A stretch of 49,887 nucleotides of DNA from Cytophagales bacterium (GCA_013298865.1 JAAFJL010000015.1:1-49887); one strand, 5' to 3'. Numbered from the stretch's first letter, positions 34,699 through 43,295 are shown. The notes: a model not told the origin generated them from the sequence alone. Translations and numbers: made by a program.

Positions 34699-36243
34699 CT
34701 ATTTTTTCAAATTCAAAACTACTACTGAAAATGCTGGAATGGAGAGTTTTAATTGCCCCTTCTCTAATTTTGCTCCCTTAAATTCTTTGACTGCAATTTT
34801 GTTTGAAACCTCGAAAGTATTGTAATCATTTATTTTAGGAGATGTCAATGTAGTTCCAGAAACCTTCGTGAAATCTTCTCCACGCAGATTGATAACGATT
34901 TCGTGAGCTTTGCTGTAATCAATATTGGTTAAGGAAATATTCAATGCACCCGTAGCATCTTTTGAAGCCGACGCCGACAAAGCAGGCAGTTTTTTACCCT
35001 GAAATTCATAGTTTGGCGTTGTAATATTCAAAGGTACTAAAGTAGCGTCTTGATGAACATTGTACATTTTCATGACATGATACGTAGGCGTGAGCAGCAT
35101 TTTCTCTTCATTTGTTAAAATCACAGACTGCAAAACATTAACAATCTGAGCCACGTTTGCCCCACGAACACGGTCTGCGTGGTTATTGAAAATATTGAGT
35201 GTCAGACCTGCAATCATGGCATCACGCATGGTGTTTTGTTGGTACAGAAACCCAGGGTTTGTACCAGCCTCCACATTATACCAACCTCCCCATTCGTCAA
35301 CAATTAAAGCAATTTTTTTCTCTGGGTCATATTTATCCATGATAGTTGAATGACGAGTGACCAAATCTTCCATTTTGAAAGCCTCTTCCATGATTCTAAA
35401 ATACTGAAACTCATTGAAATCAGTTGCCCCGCCTTTGTTGTTCCAATCTATCACAGAATAATGGTGTAAAGCAATCCCCGAAACCATGTTGTGAGGAATA
35501 TTTTTCATTAAAGTTTCCGTCCAATGATAATCGCCACTATTTGCCCCCGAAGCAATGCGGAAAAGTTTAGAAGAATTGCTCCAGTCGGTCATGAAAGTAG
35601 CATATTGGCGATAGACATTTGCGTAATGTTCGGCAGTCATATTTCCACCACAGCCCCATGCTTCGTTGCCTACGCCCCAGAGTTTGACATCCCAAGGTTT
35701 TTCTCGACCATTTTGTTTACGAAGTTCAGACATCGGGCTTCCGCTTGGATTATTCACATAAGTTACCCAATCCGATAAATCCTTTACCGAACCACTCCCA
35801 ACATTGCCAGCTAAATAAGGTTCTGCCCCAATTTTTTCGCATAAATCCAGAAAATCATGTGTTCCAAAACTATTATCTTCCGTAACGCCGCCCCACCAAA
35901 CATTGACCATCTTTGGGCGATTTGGCTTTGGTCCAATGCCATCTTTCCATTGATAAGTATCTGCAAAACAGCCCCCTGGCCAACGGAGATTAGGTACTTT
36001 TAAATCCTTTAAAGCAGCAATTACATCATTCCGAAGCCCGTTAGTATTCGGAATTTTAGTATTGCTTTCACCAACATACATTCCGCCATAAATACAGTGA
36101 CCCAAATGTTCAGCAAAATGCCCGTAAATATGTTTGTTGATTTTGGTTTTTGCCAAATCAGTATTCAATGTGATTTGCGTTTGAGCAACCGTAATTTTTG
36201 CCCAAAAAAGCAAAACGAAAATGGTTAAAAGGGTCTTTTTCAC
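34699..36243 (-). CDS. Alpha-L-arabinofuranosidase, GH51 family
   Basis: The 514-residue protein has a signal peptide (1-20, ending TVAQ) and the GH51 fold. Motifs include HIYGHFAEHLGHCIYGG, LRWPGGCFADTYQW, LWGVGNEAWGCGG with the acid/base glutamate, and LIVDEWGGWY with the nucleophile glutamate. It removes L-arabinose side chains from arabinan or arabinoxylan. The start codon is GTG (36241-36243). It follows the DUF5682 gene by 44 bases and precedes the mutarotase. Confidence 0.95.
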   Translation of the reverse strand: MKKTLLTIFVLLFWAKITVAQTQITLNTDLAKTKINKHIYGHFAEHLGHCIYGGMYVGESNTKIPNTNGLRNDVIAALKDLKVPNLRWPGGCFADTYQWKDGIGPKPNRPKMVNVWWGGVTEDNSFGTHDFLDLCEKIGAEPYLAGNVGSGSVKDLSDWVTYVNNPSGSPMSELRKQNGREKPWDVKLWGVGNEAWGCGGNMTAEHYANVYRQYATFMTDWSNSSKLFRIASGANSGDYHWTETLMKNIPHNMVSGIALHHYSVIDWNNKGGATDFNEFQYFRIMEEAFKMEDLVTRHSTIMDKYDPEKKIALIVDEWGGWYNVEAGTNPGFLYQQNTMRDAMIAGLTLNIFNNHADRVRGANVAQIVNVLQSVILTNEEKMLLTPTYHVMKMYNVHQDATLVPLNITTPNYEFQGKKLPALSASASKDATGALNISLTNIDYSKAHEIVINLRGEDFTKVSGTTLTSPKINDYNTFEVSNKIAVKEFKGAKLEKGQLKLSIPAFSVVVLNLKK

Positions 36244-36287
36244 GGGATTGATAGTTTATGGAATTAATGATTTTTGGTAAATTTCGC

Positions 36288-38567
36288 TTAAATACCCATC
36301 AATATTCGTAACACAGGAAGGGCTTTTTCTCCTCTTTCTGAATCTATATTGTCCTGATTATCAGACACTTTTGAATAATCTTGGGTGATGATTCCCTCTT
36401 TGGCTTTCTCCCCAATTTGCCGACGTTCAGCGTATTCAAATTTAGAAAAAGTTCTTCTCAGAATGGGCAATAATTCCATGAAAACTTCTTCGCCAATTTG
36501 TTCAACCCAACGATAAATCAAGTTCCAAAGTTTGTTGTCATAAATCAAAATCATGCCGCTGCCTTTCAAGAAACCTTCTATCCAGGCGGCTACGTCTGCG
36601 GGTTCGTTATTGACTGATAATGAGTAAGATAGCTGTTGATTTGTTGCTTCTTCCGAAAGATACTGAGCATCCAACAATAATCTACAAGTACAGCCTACAA
36701 TGAGCTGATTTATCCCTGATTTTTCTAATAATTTTCGTAAACATTCCAACCAAATTGAATCCGTTTCTGCTGAATCTGTCAGGCGAACAGCTTCGTTTAC
36801 TTGTCCGATTTTGGTAAACATATTTTCGGCATTGGCTTCGTCCAGACCATAACAAGCATTGGGCAAACCAATTGATATTCTGATGATTAGACTATCCACA
36901 ATTCCCTGCATCATCGAAAGGTCTGTTTTGCGAACGTTCCCGTAGCGACTCACCTGCACAAGGGGCGGATAGGCAATCATCAAATCCAAAATATCGGCAG
37001 AAATCGTGGCAAGCTCATTGACTTTACTCAATAATACATCAATGATTTCAAACAACTCGGCAGGAATCGTTTTCTGGATTAGTTTGGCTACTTTTCCAAC
37101 AGAATTTTCGTTATCTAATTGATTTACAATGGTTTGCTGTGCGGCAATTTCTACGGTATTTCCTACAAAAGCCTTGTCAATCAGCGAAATCATCATTTCA
37201 GGTTCCCATTCCAAAACCCAAGACTCCTTGAATGTTCCCTTGTTTTTATTGCCAACTCGTCTCGCCCAGCGAATTTCCAAGATTTCGAGACGATGCAAAA
37301 AAATACTTCTTCGTAAATCATTGTCATTTCTCAAATCCAAATCGTACTGCTTGGCGTTTGCCGTGAGAGGTAGCCTCAAGCCTTTAATTGTCCGCTCGAA
37401 ATCTTCCTGCAATGGCACTTTCGGAATATCAGCAGGGACTTTTCCCAATCGCTTTCCAATAATCAATTGCTCACGTACCAAGTTCAGCATGATACCGTCG
37501 CCCATACACATAACCGCCAAAACGGCTTCGTTCAATTCTTCTAAACTTGGTTTCGGGAACGCCCGTAAAGCTGCCAAACTTTCCGCCAAACGGACGGATT
37601 CTATCACGTGGGCAGTAGAAATATCAACATTTTTCTTTCTAAAAACCTTCGCAACTTTCGTCAACCAACGCAAATCATATTCTTTGGGTGTTTTCCAGAT
37701 ATGTTCAAACCAACCAGGCGAATCTATCCCTGCCCCATAGCCAGATTGAGTAGAAAGTCGCTGATTTGTCCACGGAATCCAAGTTGCCAAAACCTTGATT
37801 TTTGTTTTGGGCAAAGCCTTTAAAATTTTAGTATCAGTTTTGGCGGATTTATCTAATTCTTCCAAAACAGGGGCGTGCCAAGCTCCACAAACGACCACAA
37901 TATTTTGGTACAATTCATTTTGAGCTTTGCGAATAATTTCTCGCATATATGCCTCACGATAGACGTTTTCTTCTTCCAATGAAGACGGTATTTTCTCTTC
38001 CCGAAGCGATCCCATTGCTAACAAAACCCCTTCAAAATGGTCTGATGAGCTATTTTGTAAATAATTTTTCTCGAAATGATGTTCCCAAAATGCTTCTCCT
38101 GACTTGAATCCTGCTACTTCCGCTAAATAACTCATGGGGTCACGATAGCCCACAAAATTGATAGGTTCTGAGATAAATTCAGCCTCTTTTTCTTCAACTG
38201 TTTCAGGATTTTCAAGAACATTTTTTATAGCGTCCTTTTTGTCATTATCTATCTGAAAACCAATCGCCGCAGGCAAATCCATCGCCCTGAGCGGAATCTG
38301 ATTTTTATTGGCATATACTGCAGCAACCCACTCTGGCGAATATTCGGCAAAGGGATAAAAAGATGACTGTTTGGGGTTTTCGGTATTATAAATCATCACC
38401 GAAACGGGTGGCTTCAAGTCAGAATGACCCACCAAAGCCAAAGCCTCTGAGATTTCAGGAGGACCTTCCACCAAAATCAAATCGGGTTGTATTTGTTCCA
38501 GTCGTTCAGCCACATTTTTAGCCGAACCAACACCGTGGTGACGGATACCGAGGATTGTAATGGGCAT
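36288..38567 (-). CDS. DUF5682 family protein
   Basis: The 759-residue protein begins MPITILGIRHHGVGSAKN and LILVEGPPEISEAL, followed by SSFYPFAEYSPEWVAA. These segments are typical of DUF5682 and distantly like the TraB/Tiki fold (histidines and glutamates in RHHG and EGPPE). A later GAWHAPVLEELDKS contributes another conserved histidine. The C-terminal half is helical. No biochemical role is established to my knowledge. It lies four bases after the nuclease gene and 44 before abf, and is usually associated with a MoxR ATPase, a VWA protein and a SWIM protein. No VWA gene is found near it here. Confidence 0.85.
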   Translation of the reverse strand: MPITILGIRHHGVGSAKNVAERLEQIQPDLILVEGPPEISEALALVGHSDLKPPVSVMIYNTENPKQSSFYPFAEYSPEWVAAVYANKNQIPLRAMDLPAAIGFQIDNDKKDAIKNVLENPETVEEKEAEFISEPINFVGYRDPMSYLAEVAGFKSGEAFWEHHFEKNYLQNSSSDHFEGVLLAMGSLREEKIPSSLEEENVYREAYMREIIRKAQNELYQNIVVVCGAWHAPVLEELDKSAKTDTKILKALPKTKIKVLATWIPWTNQRLSTQSGYGAGIDSPGWFEHIWKTPKEYDLRWLTKVAKVFRKKNVDISTAHVIESVRLAESLAALRAFPKPSLEELNEAVLAVMCMGDGIMLNLVREQLIIGKRLGKVPADIPKVPLQEDFERTIKGLRLPLTANAKQYDLDLRNDNDLRRSIFLHRLEILEIRWARRVGNKNKGTFKESWVLEWEPEMMISLIDKAFVGNTVEIAAQQTIVNQLDNENSVGKVAKLIQKTIPAELFEIIDVLLSKVNELATISADILDLMIAYPPLVQVSRYGNVRKTDLSMMQGIVDSLIIRISIGLPNACYGLDEANAENMFTKIGQVNEAVRLTDSAETDSIWLECLRKLLEKSGINQLIVGCTCRLLLDAQYLSEEATNQQLSYSLSVNNEPADVAAWIEGFLKGSGMILIYDNKLWNLIYRWVEQIGEEVFMELLPILRRTFSKFEYAERRQIGEKAKEGIITQDYSKVSDNQDNIDSERGEKALPVLRILMGI

Positions 38568-38571
38568 AGAT

Positions 38572-39582
38572 TTATGTTGCTTGATTCAGTTCAAAGTTTA
38601 TTCTTATTCGATTCAACTCCTCAGAAAGTTCTTTTTCACTTGGTAAATGAAGTTTATATTTCGAGGCAAATAATTGTTCGCTATTATTCAATACCGAATA
38701 TTTCACTATGGTTTCATCTTTTTGTTGGCATAAAATTAAGCCAACCGTTGGGTTATCATTTTCTTGTCGGTACAAATCGTCATACATTCGTACATACATA
38801 TCCATCTGTCCGATGTCTTGGTGGCTCAGTTTTCCTATTTTCAAATCAATCAAGACAAAACATTTGAGAGAATAATTGTAAAAGACGAGGTCAATATAAA
38901 ATTTAGAGGATTCAGTTCCAATGTATTTCTGTTGAGCAACAAAAGCGAAGCCTTTCCCTAATTCAAGTAAAAACTTCTGTAAATGTTGAATAAGTGCGTT
39001 TTCAATGTCTTTTTCTTTGTGTGATTCATTGGGAGAAAAACCGAGAAATTCAAACACATAAGGGTCTTTCAGTAAATCTTTGGGCGAAATCGTGATTACG
39101 TTTTCATTAGATTCCTCAATCACAGGGGTTTTGTCATTACTTGCCAGTAATCGTTCAAAATAAAAAGAGCCAATTTGTCTTTCTAATGTCCTTGTACTCC
39201 AATGATTTTCAGATGCTTCTGTGATATAAAATTCTCTGGCTTTGGGATTATCTACACGCATAATCATTTTATAATGTGTCCAACTCAATTCGCTCCGCAC
39301 TGCGGAGCGAATTGGAAAACTTGCATAAAAGAACCTGAAATTTCTAAGGCTCTGCACGCTAAACCCTTCACCAAACTCTTCAGAGAGTCTTTTTGAAAGT
39401 TCACGGATTAAGAAAGAACCATATTCGGCTCTGTCTTTACCTTGCTGTTCTTCTTCAACTATTTGCCGTCCAATCTCCCAATAAGTATCTACCATTGTAG
39501 AGTTTACAGCAATAGCTACTTTGCGTCTGGCTTCACTTAAAAGCTGACGAATATTTTGATAAATGTTTGTGGTAATTTGCAT
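38572..39582 (-). CDS. PDDEXK nuclease domain protein, DUF1016/YhcG type
   Basis: The 336-residue protein has the DUF1016 N-terminal domain (YWEIGRQIVEEEQQGKDRAEYG and LSWTHYKMIMRVDNPKAREFY in part). The nuclease domain at 215-330 shows KFYIDLVFYNYSLKCFVLIDLKIGKL in part, with the D...DxK catalytic pattern, then QMDMYVRMYDD. The frame extends 21 codons upstream into the MoxR gene, but MQITTNIYQNIRQLL is the family start. It sits between moxR (16 bases) and the DUF5682 gene (4 bases). A 13-base perfect inverted repeat lies inside the coding region at 39286-39314. Confidence 0.88.
   Translation of the reverse strand: MQITTNIYQNIRQLLSEARRKVAIAVNSTMVDTYWEIGRQIVEEEQQGKDRAEYGSFLIRELSKRLSEEFGEGFSVQSLRNFRFFYASFPIRSAVRSELSWTHYKMIMRVDNPKAREFYITEASENHWSTRTLERQIGSFYFERLLASNDKTPVIEESNENVITISPKDLLKDPYVFEFLGFSPNESHKEKDIENALIQHLQKFLLELGKGFAFVAQQKYIGTESSKFYIDLVFYNYSLKCFVLIDLKIGKLSHQDIGQMDMYVRMYDDLYRQENDNPTVGLILCQQKDETIVKYSVLNNSEQLFASKYKLHLPSEKELSEELNRIRINFELNQAT
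39286..39314. repeat. Perfect inverted repeat inside the DUF1016 nuclease gene
   Basis: CAATTCGCTCCGC (39286-39298) and GCGGAGCGAATTG (39302-39314) are perfect inverted copies with a three-base centre. It is more G+C-rich than its surroundings and codes for IRSAVRSEL, just before LSWTHY, without breaking the frame. Confidence 0.9.
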
Positions 39583-39598
39583 TTGTTTAATTTTTATT

Positions 39599-40675
39599 TT
39601 AAACCAGCTCCCGACACGCCCGATAAATATCCTTCCATTCTTCACGTCCTTTTACTACGGTTTCTAAATATTCTTTCCAAACGATTTTATCTTGAATTGG
39701 GTCTTTCACGATTGCCCCCATAATACCCGCCGCCAAATCTTGGGCGTTCATCGTTCCATCGCCAAAATGACCTGCCAATGCCAAACCACTATTGACTACC
39801 GAAATGGCTTCGGCAGTGCTTAATGAACCCGTAGGAGATTTTAATTTTGTTTTACCGTCTTCGGTTACACCATTGCGTAACTCTCTGAATATCTTTACGA
39901 TACGTTGAATTTCTTGTAATGCAGGAGCCTGTACGGGCAGTTCTAAACCCTTTGCTAAACTTGCCACTCGTCTGCGAACAATATCCACTTCTTCTTCGGC
40001 AGAATCTGGTACGGGCAAAATCACGGTGTTGAAACGACGCTTCAAAGCACCCGATAATTCGTTTACGCCTTTGTCTCTATTGTTGGCAGTAGCAATGACA
40101 TTGAAGCCTCTGATGGCTTGTACTTCCATACTCAATTCTGGAATTGGCATTGTTTTTTCAGACAAAACCGTGATTAAAGTATCTTGTACATCGGCAGAAA
40201 TACGAGTCAGTTCTTCTATACGGGCAATTTTTCCGTTCTTCATGGCAGTCATCATCGGGGTTGTTACCAAAGCATTTTCTGTTGGACCTTCTGCCAATAA
40301 TCGGGCATAATTCCAGCCGTAGCGGATGGCTTCTTCACCCGTGCCTGCTGTCCCTTGAATCAGCAAAGTGGAATCTCCCGAAACAGCCGCCGATATATGT
40401 TCCGAAACCCAAGATTTGGCTGTCCCTGGCAAACCGTACAACAATAAAGCTCGGTCTGTCGTAAGTGTTGCCACAGCAATTTCCATCAGACGACGGTCAC
40501 CAATGTATTTTGGAGAAATTTCAAAACCATTTTTTAGTTTTCCACCCATCAAATACGTAACAACGGCTTGGGGCGAGAGCATCCAGTTGGGCGGCAAATG
40601 ACCAGAATCTTGTTTTTTGAGTTCGGCTAATTCTTCCGAAAATTGTACTTCTGCGTGCTGGCGTAAAAGGTTCAT
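39599..40675 (-). CDS. MoxR-type AAA+ ATPase
   Basis: The 358-residue protein is an AAA+ ATPase of the MoxR group: Walker A GLPGTAKS (81-88), a Walker B-like KIARIEELTR, sensor 1 in NVIATANNRDKGVNELSGALKRRF in part, and the arginine finger in KRRF. MoxR ATPases remodel or chaperone proteins, commonly with a VWA partner. Here the next genes are a DUF1016 nuclease and a DUF5682 protein. A 20-base palindrome lies 20 bases upstream of the ATG, in the predicted leader. Confidence 0.92.
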   Translation of the reverse strand: MNLLRQHAEVQFSEELAELKKQDSGHLPPNWMLSPQAVVTYLMGGKLKNGFEISPKYIGDRRLMEIAVATLTTDRALLLYGLPGTAKSWVSEHISAAVSGDSTLLIQGTAGTGEEAIRYGWNYARLLAEGPTENALVTTPMMTAMKNGKIARIEELTRISADVQDTLITVLSEKTMPIPELSMEVQAIRGFNVIATANNRDKGVNELSGALKRRFNTVILPVPDSAEEEVDIVRRRVASLAKGLELPVQAPALQEIQRIVKIFRELRNGVTEDGKTKLKSPTGSLSTAEAISVVNSGLALAGHFGDGTMNAQDLAAGIMGAIVKDPIQDKIVWKEYLETVVKGREEWKDIYRACRELV

Positions 40676-40695
40676 GATTTATTGTTGTTAGGTAG

Positions 40696-40715
40696 AGACG
40701 TTTCATGAAACGTCT
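40696..40715. repeat. 20-base palindrome upstream of moxR
   Basis: AGACGTTTCATGAAACGTCT reads the same on both strands and lies in the leader of the MoxR operon. It could be an operator, but it also resembles a common dispersed repeat with the pattern GAGACGTTTCATGAAACGTC, so its role is open. Confidence 0.75.
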
Positions 40716-40883
40716 TCACGGATTTTAAAGAAATGAAATTAAGAGATTTTTGGCAATATATTTGGATGTAAATAGTTAATGAGTTTAAAGTCGATAAGTT
40801 TAATACGTAAAATATCATGTAAACATCTAATTATAAGATACTTACAGATGAAAAATAATTAAGATTTTCAATTAAGTAGTCGT

Positions 40884-40944
40884 CCAGTAGTTATTAGCTT
40901 TTTTAGATTGATAACTCATTAACTTAAAACGTAACAACTACTGG
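40884..40944. repeat. Word-type hairpin upstream of the barrel protein gene
   Basis: CCAGTAGTT (40884-40892) pairs with AACTACTGG (40936-40944); between them lies AACTCATTAAC, the inverted copy of GTTAATGAGTT at 40775-40785. The same words are in the 22-base tandem array at 15002-15133. Confidence 0.65.
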
Positions 40945-40976
40945 ATTGGCATTCATAAATACTAACTCTCCAAGTC

Positions 40977-41696
40977 ATGAAAAAGCACATATTCCTTACT
41001 GTTCTGATGATATTTTTTTTCTTAGATACTGATGCTCAGTACTTTAATAATATCAAAATGGGTTTTCGTTTTGCCCCGATGGTCGTTGCAAATCAGGTAG
41101 AAGGTACAAAAAGATTCAAAGATTTTACCAGTAATGGGCTTGATGTCAGGACAAGTATTGGACCTTTTGCAGATGTTTACTTTGGTGAAAAATATGCTTT
41201 TTCGACGGGGCTTTTCTACTCGGTCAAAAGTGTACATTATGCCGTGAAAAGTGGGTTTTACAGCGACAGCCTTTTCAGAACAAATCCTATCACGAAAGAT
41301 GAAATCAAAGGCGGAATTGCTGATTTCAACCTCCAATATTTACAAATACCAATTAGCTTGAAATTGTTTAGTGGCGAAATCGCTCGGCAATCAATTATGT
41401 ACATTCAGTTTGGTGGAACGTTGGATGTTAAAATCTCCGAAAAGTCTATCAATACTCCCAGAAATGCCCTCGTGCAGTTTCAGGATAGATTACCCATTGA
41501 ACAAAATATTTTTAGCGTAGCCGATGCCAATATGTTGGTGGGGGTAGGAGTGGAGCATAAAATTGGTTTTTCAGATGCCATTTTTGCGAGTTTCCAATAC
41601 CAAAGAGGACTTTCAGACATTAACCGAAATAATGTTTTCAGAGATTTAAGTACAAAAAATGGAGTCTTTATGCTTGAAATGGGATTGAAATTTTAG
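40977..41696 (+). CDS. Outer-membrane beta-barrel (PorT-like) protein
   Basis: The 239-residue protein has a signal peptide (1-20, ending TDAQ) and a series of strands alternating hydrophobic residues, from MGFRFAPMVVANQV to GVFMLEMGLKF, the ending typical of outer-membrane barrels. It matches the general type of outer-membrane beta-barrel proteins of about 20-25 kDa in Bacteroidota. Specific function is not known. It is divergent from moxR and is followed by the LuxR-type regulator gene. Confidence 0.85.
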   Translation: MKKHIFLTVLMIFFFLDTDAQYFNNIKMGFRFAPMVVANQVEGTKRFKDFTSNGLDVRTSIGPFADVYFGEKYAFSTGLFYSVKSVHYAVKSGFYSDSLFRTNPITKDEIKGGIADFNLQYLQIPISLKLFSGEIARQSIMYIQFGGTLDVKISEKSINTPRNALVQFQDRLPIEQNIFSVADANMLVGVGVEHKIGFSDAIFASFQYQRGLSDINRNNVFRDLSTKNGVFMLEMGLKF

Positions 41697-41778
41697 GAGT
41701 TACGAATTAGAAATGAAGGTAATCCAAAAGTAAATTTTCAATTGATTTCCTTGAAAAATACGATATTTGCCTTATTTA

Positions 41779-41806
41779 CTTGTGTATATTCTTTGTTGTA
41801 AATTTG
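41779..41806 (+). promoter_or_regulatory. Predicted promoter of the LuxR-type regulator
   Basis: TAAATTTG (41799-41806) matches TAnnTTTG, with CTTG at 41779-41782. It lies inside the upstream extension of the open frame, so the ATG at 41863 is the sensible start. Confidence 0.45.
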
Positions 41807-41862
41807 TAGTGTTGATTACTTTTCACACATCAGAATTCCTCCAAACTTTACGAATCCAAGAA

Positions 41863-42543
41863 ATGCCAACTAAAATCGCCCTTGTTGATGATAACTTTCG
41901 TCTGATTGATGCTCTTGCTCAGAATTTACGCCAATTCGAGGAAGTTGAGCTACTTTTTATGGCATCTGACGGGGCGGAGGCTTTGGCATTAATGCAAGAA
42001 AACCTCCCCGATATTGTGCTAATGGATATTGAAATGGACGGGATGGACGGCATTACTACTACCCAAGAAATCAAGAAATTATATCCTTCCGTAAAGATTA
42101 TTATCCTGACAGTCTATGCCGAAGATGATAAGATTTTCCAAGCCATTCAAGCAGGGGCGACAGGGTATTTATTGAAGGATGAAAAGTACGCCAGAATTGT
42201 TGATGCCATAGAATCCACAATGGCAGGAGATTCGCCAATGTCACCAATAATTGCTCGTAGAACGCTCCAGTTAATTCGATTGATGCCAGCACCAAATACT
42301 GCTCCACAAAAAACTATCAATTACGACCAAACTGTACAAGACGATTTTAATTTGACCAAAAGAGAAGTTGAAATTCTGAAACTTATCGCAGAAGGAACTC
42401 AGTACAATCAGATTGCAGAAAAATTGTTTTTAAGTTCCAAGACCGTTAGCAAGCACGTACAGAATATTTATGAAAAACTACAAATCCATTCACGTGCAGA
42501 AGCCATGCAGTTTGCATATCGGCAAAAATTGGTGAAAGAGTAG
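41863..42543 (+). CDS. NarL/FixJ-family response regulator
   Basis: The 226-residue protein has a receiver domain (1-120) with VDD (8-10), phosphoacceptor D55 in IVLMDIEMDG and the conserved lysine in YLLKDEKY. The LuxR-type helix-turn-helix (about 155-220) has LTKREVEILKLIAEGTQYNQIAEKL in part and SSKTVSKHVQNIYEKL. No histidine kinase gene is beside it, so it is an orphan in this window. The frame extends 32 codons upstream, but the family start and the promoter at 41799 support this ATG. Confidence 0.94.
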   Translation: MPTKIALVDDNFRLIDALAQNLRQFEEVELLFMASDGAEALALMQENLPDIVLMDIEMDGMDGITTTQEIKKLYPSVKIIILTVYAEDDKIFQAIQAGATGYLLKDEKYARIVDAIESTMAGDSPMSPIIARRTLQLIRLMPAPNTAPQKTINYDQTVQDDFNLTKREVEILKLIAEGTQYNQIAEKLFLSSKTVSKHVQNIYEKLQIHSRAEAMQFAYRQKLVKE

Positions 42544-42587
42544 GAGGGAGGGTAAGTTTTTTTAAGGAGCTACTTTAAATCTTTTTT

Positions 42588-42726
42588 GGTTCTCCGACAG
42601 TTTTTGTGGACACAGAGTCGCACAAAGTTTTTCACAAAGTTTCACAGAGTTAAAAGAGTAATTTCTTCGTGTAACTCTGTGAAAAACTTAGAGAAACTCT
42701 GTGACCACAAAATTTGTCAGAGAACC
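42588..42726. repeat. Long imperfect inverted repeat rich in CACAGAG words
   Basis: The left half contains GGTTCTC, TTTTTGTGG, CACAGAGT, AAGTTTTTCACA and TTTCACAGAGTT. The right half contains their complements in mirrored order (AACTCTGTG, AAAAACTT, CTCTGTGACCACAAAA, GAGAACC). Arms are about 65 bases each. CACAGAG recurs several times. It lies just before the toxin-antitoxin pair. Confidence 0.8.
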
Positions 42727-42780
42727 TCTTTTTTCCATATTTTTACGTAAATTTAGGAATTGGTTTTAATCATTTTAGCA

Positions 42781-43023
42781 ATGGAAGTATTAGAAGAAAA
42801 AAAGAATAAAATTCATCAACTGATTAATACGATTGATGATGAAATGGAACTGGATTTTTTGGTCAATGCTTTTGAAAAGTATGAGACTAAAAAACATGGG
42901 AATCTATGGAATACCTTAACCGATGAGCAAAAAAAAGGAGTTCTGTTAGCCGATTCAGATAGTGAAAATGAAGAAAATTTAATAGATTTTGAAGATTTAA
43001 AAATCCAATGGCTTTCAAAATAA
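42781..43023 (+). CDS. Putative antitoxin of a RelE/ParE-type toxin
   Basis: The 80-residue acidic protein (MEVLEEKKNKIHQLINTID and many Glu/Asp later) has no DNA-binding domain that I can see. It overlaps the start of the next gene by 16 bases, the usual tight antitoxin-toxin layout with the antitoxin first. The ATG at 42781 is chosen over a TTG start seven codons upstream. Its role is inferred from the neighbour. Confidence 0.75.
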   Translation: MEVLEEKKNKIHQLINTIDDEMELDFLVNAFEKYETKKHGNLWNTLTDEQKKGVLLADSDSENEENLIDFEDLKIQWLSK

Positions 43024-43295
43024 AAATTACAAAGAGAGCCTATCTGGATTTAGAAAATATTTCATCGTACATAGAACGCACTTTTGGCGAAGGTTCTGTC
43101 ACTGATTTCAAATCAAAAATTATCGAATCTATCTCTTTACTGCAAGAGTTCCCTCAACTCGGTAGCATACAAAATCAAGATAAAAATTTCAGAGGTTTTG
43201 TAATTCACAGAAACACTAAAGTCTTTTACAAGTTTATTAATCAACAAGTTACAATTCTACGTTTCTTTGATAATCGACAAAAACCCTCTTCATAA
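43008..43295 (+). CDS. RelE/ParE-family toxin
   Basis: The 95-residue protein fits the ParE/RelE fold: KIKITKRAYLDLENISSYIERTFG in part, SISLLQEFPQLGS, and the C-terminal VFYKFINQQVTILRFFDNRQKP. Both ParE (gyrase poison) and RelE (mRNA cleavage) use this fold and the sequence alone does not decide. It overlaps the putative antitoxin by 16 bases. Confidence 0.88.
   Translation: MAFKIKITKRAYLDLENISSYIERTFGEGSVTDFKSKIIESISLLQEFPQLGSIQNQDKNFRGFVIHRNTKVFYKFINQQVTILRFFDNRQKPSS

Larger units (their letters stand above)
40676..40976. other. Gene-free stretch between moxR and the barrel protein gene
   Basis: This gap of 301 bases has no gene. It holds a 20-base palindrome at 40696-40715, a word-type repeat (GTTAATGAGTT at 40775-40785 with its inverted copy AACTCATTAAC at 40913-40923) and the pair CCAGTAGTT/AACTACTGG (40884-40892, 40936-40944). 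Confidence 0.7.

Noticed and set aside
39583..39645. Overlap of the DUF1016 gene with moxR
   Set aside because: The family N-terminus begins at the ATG at 39580-39582; the upstream extension is only open frame and has no family match.
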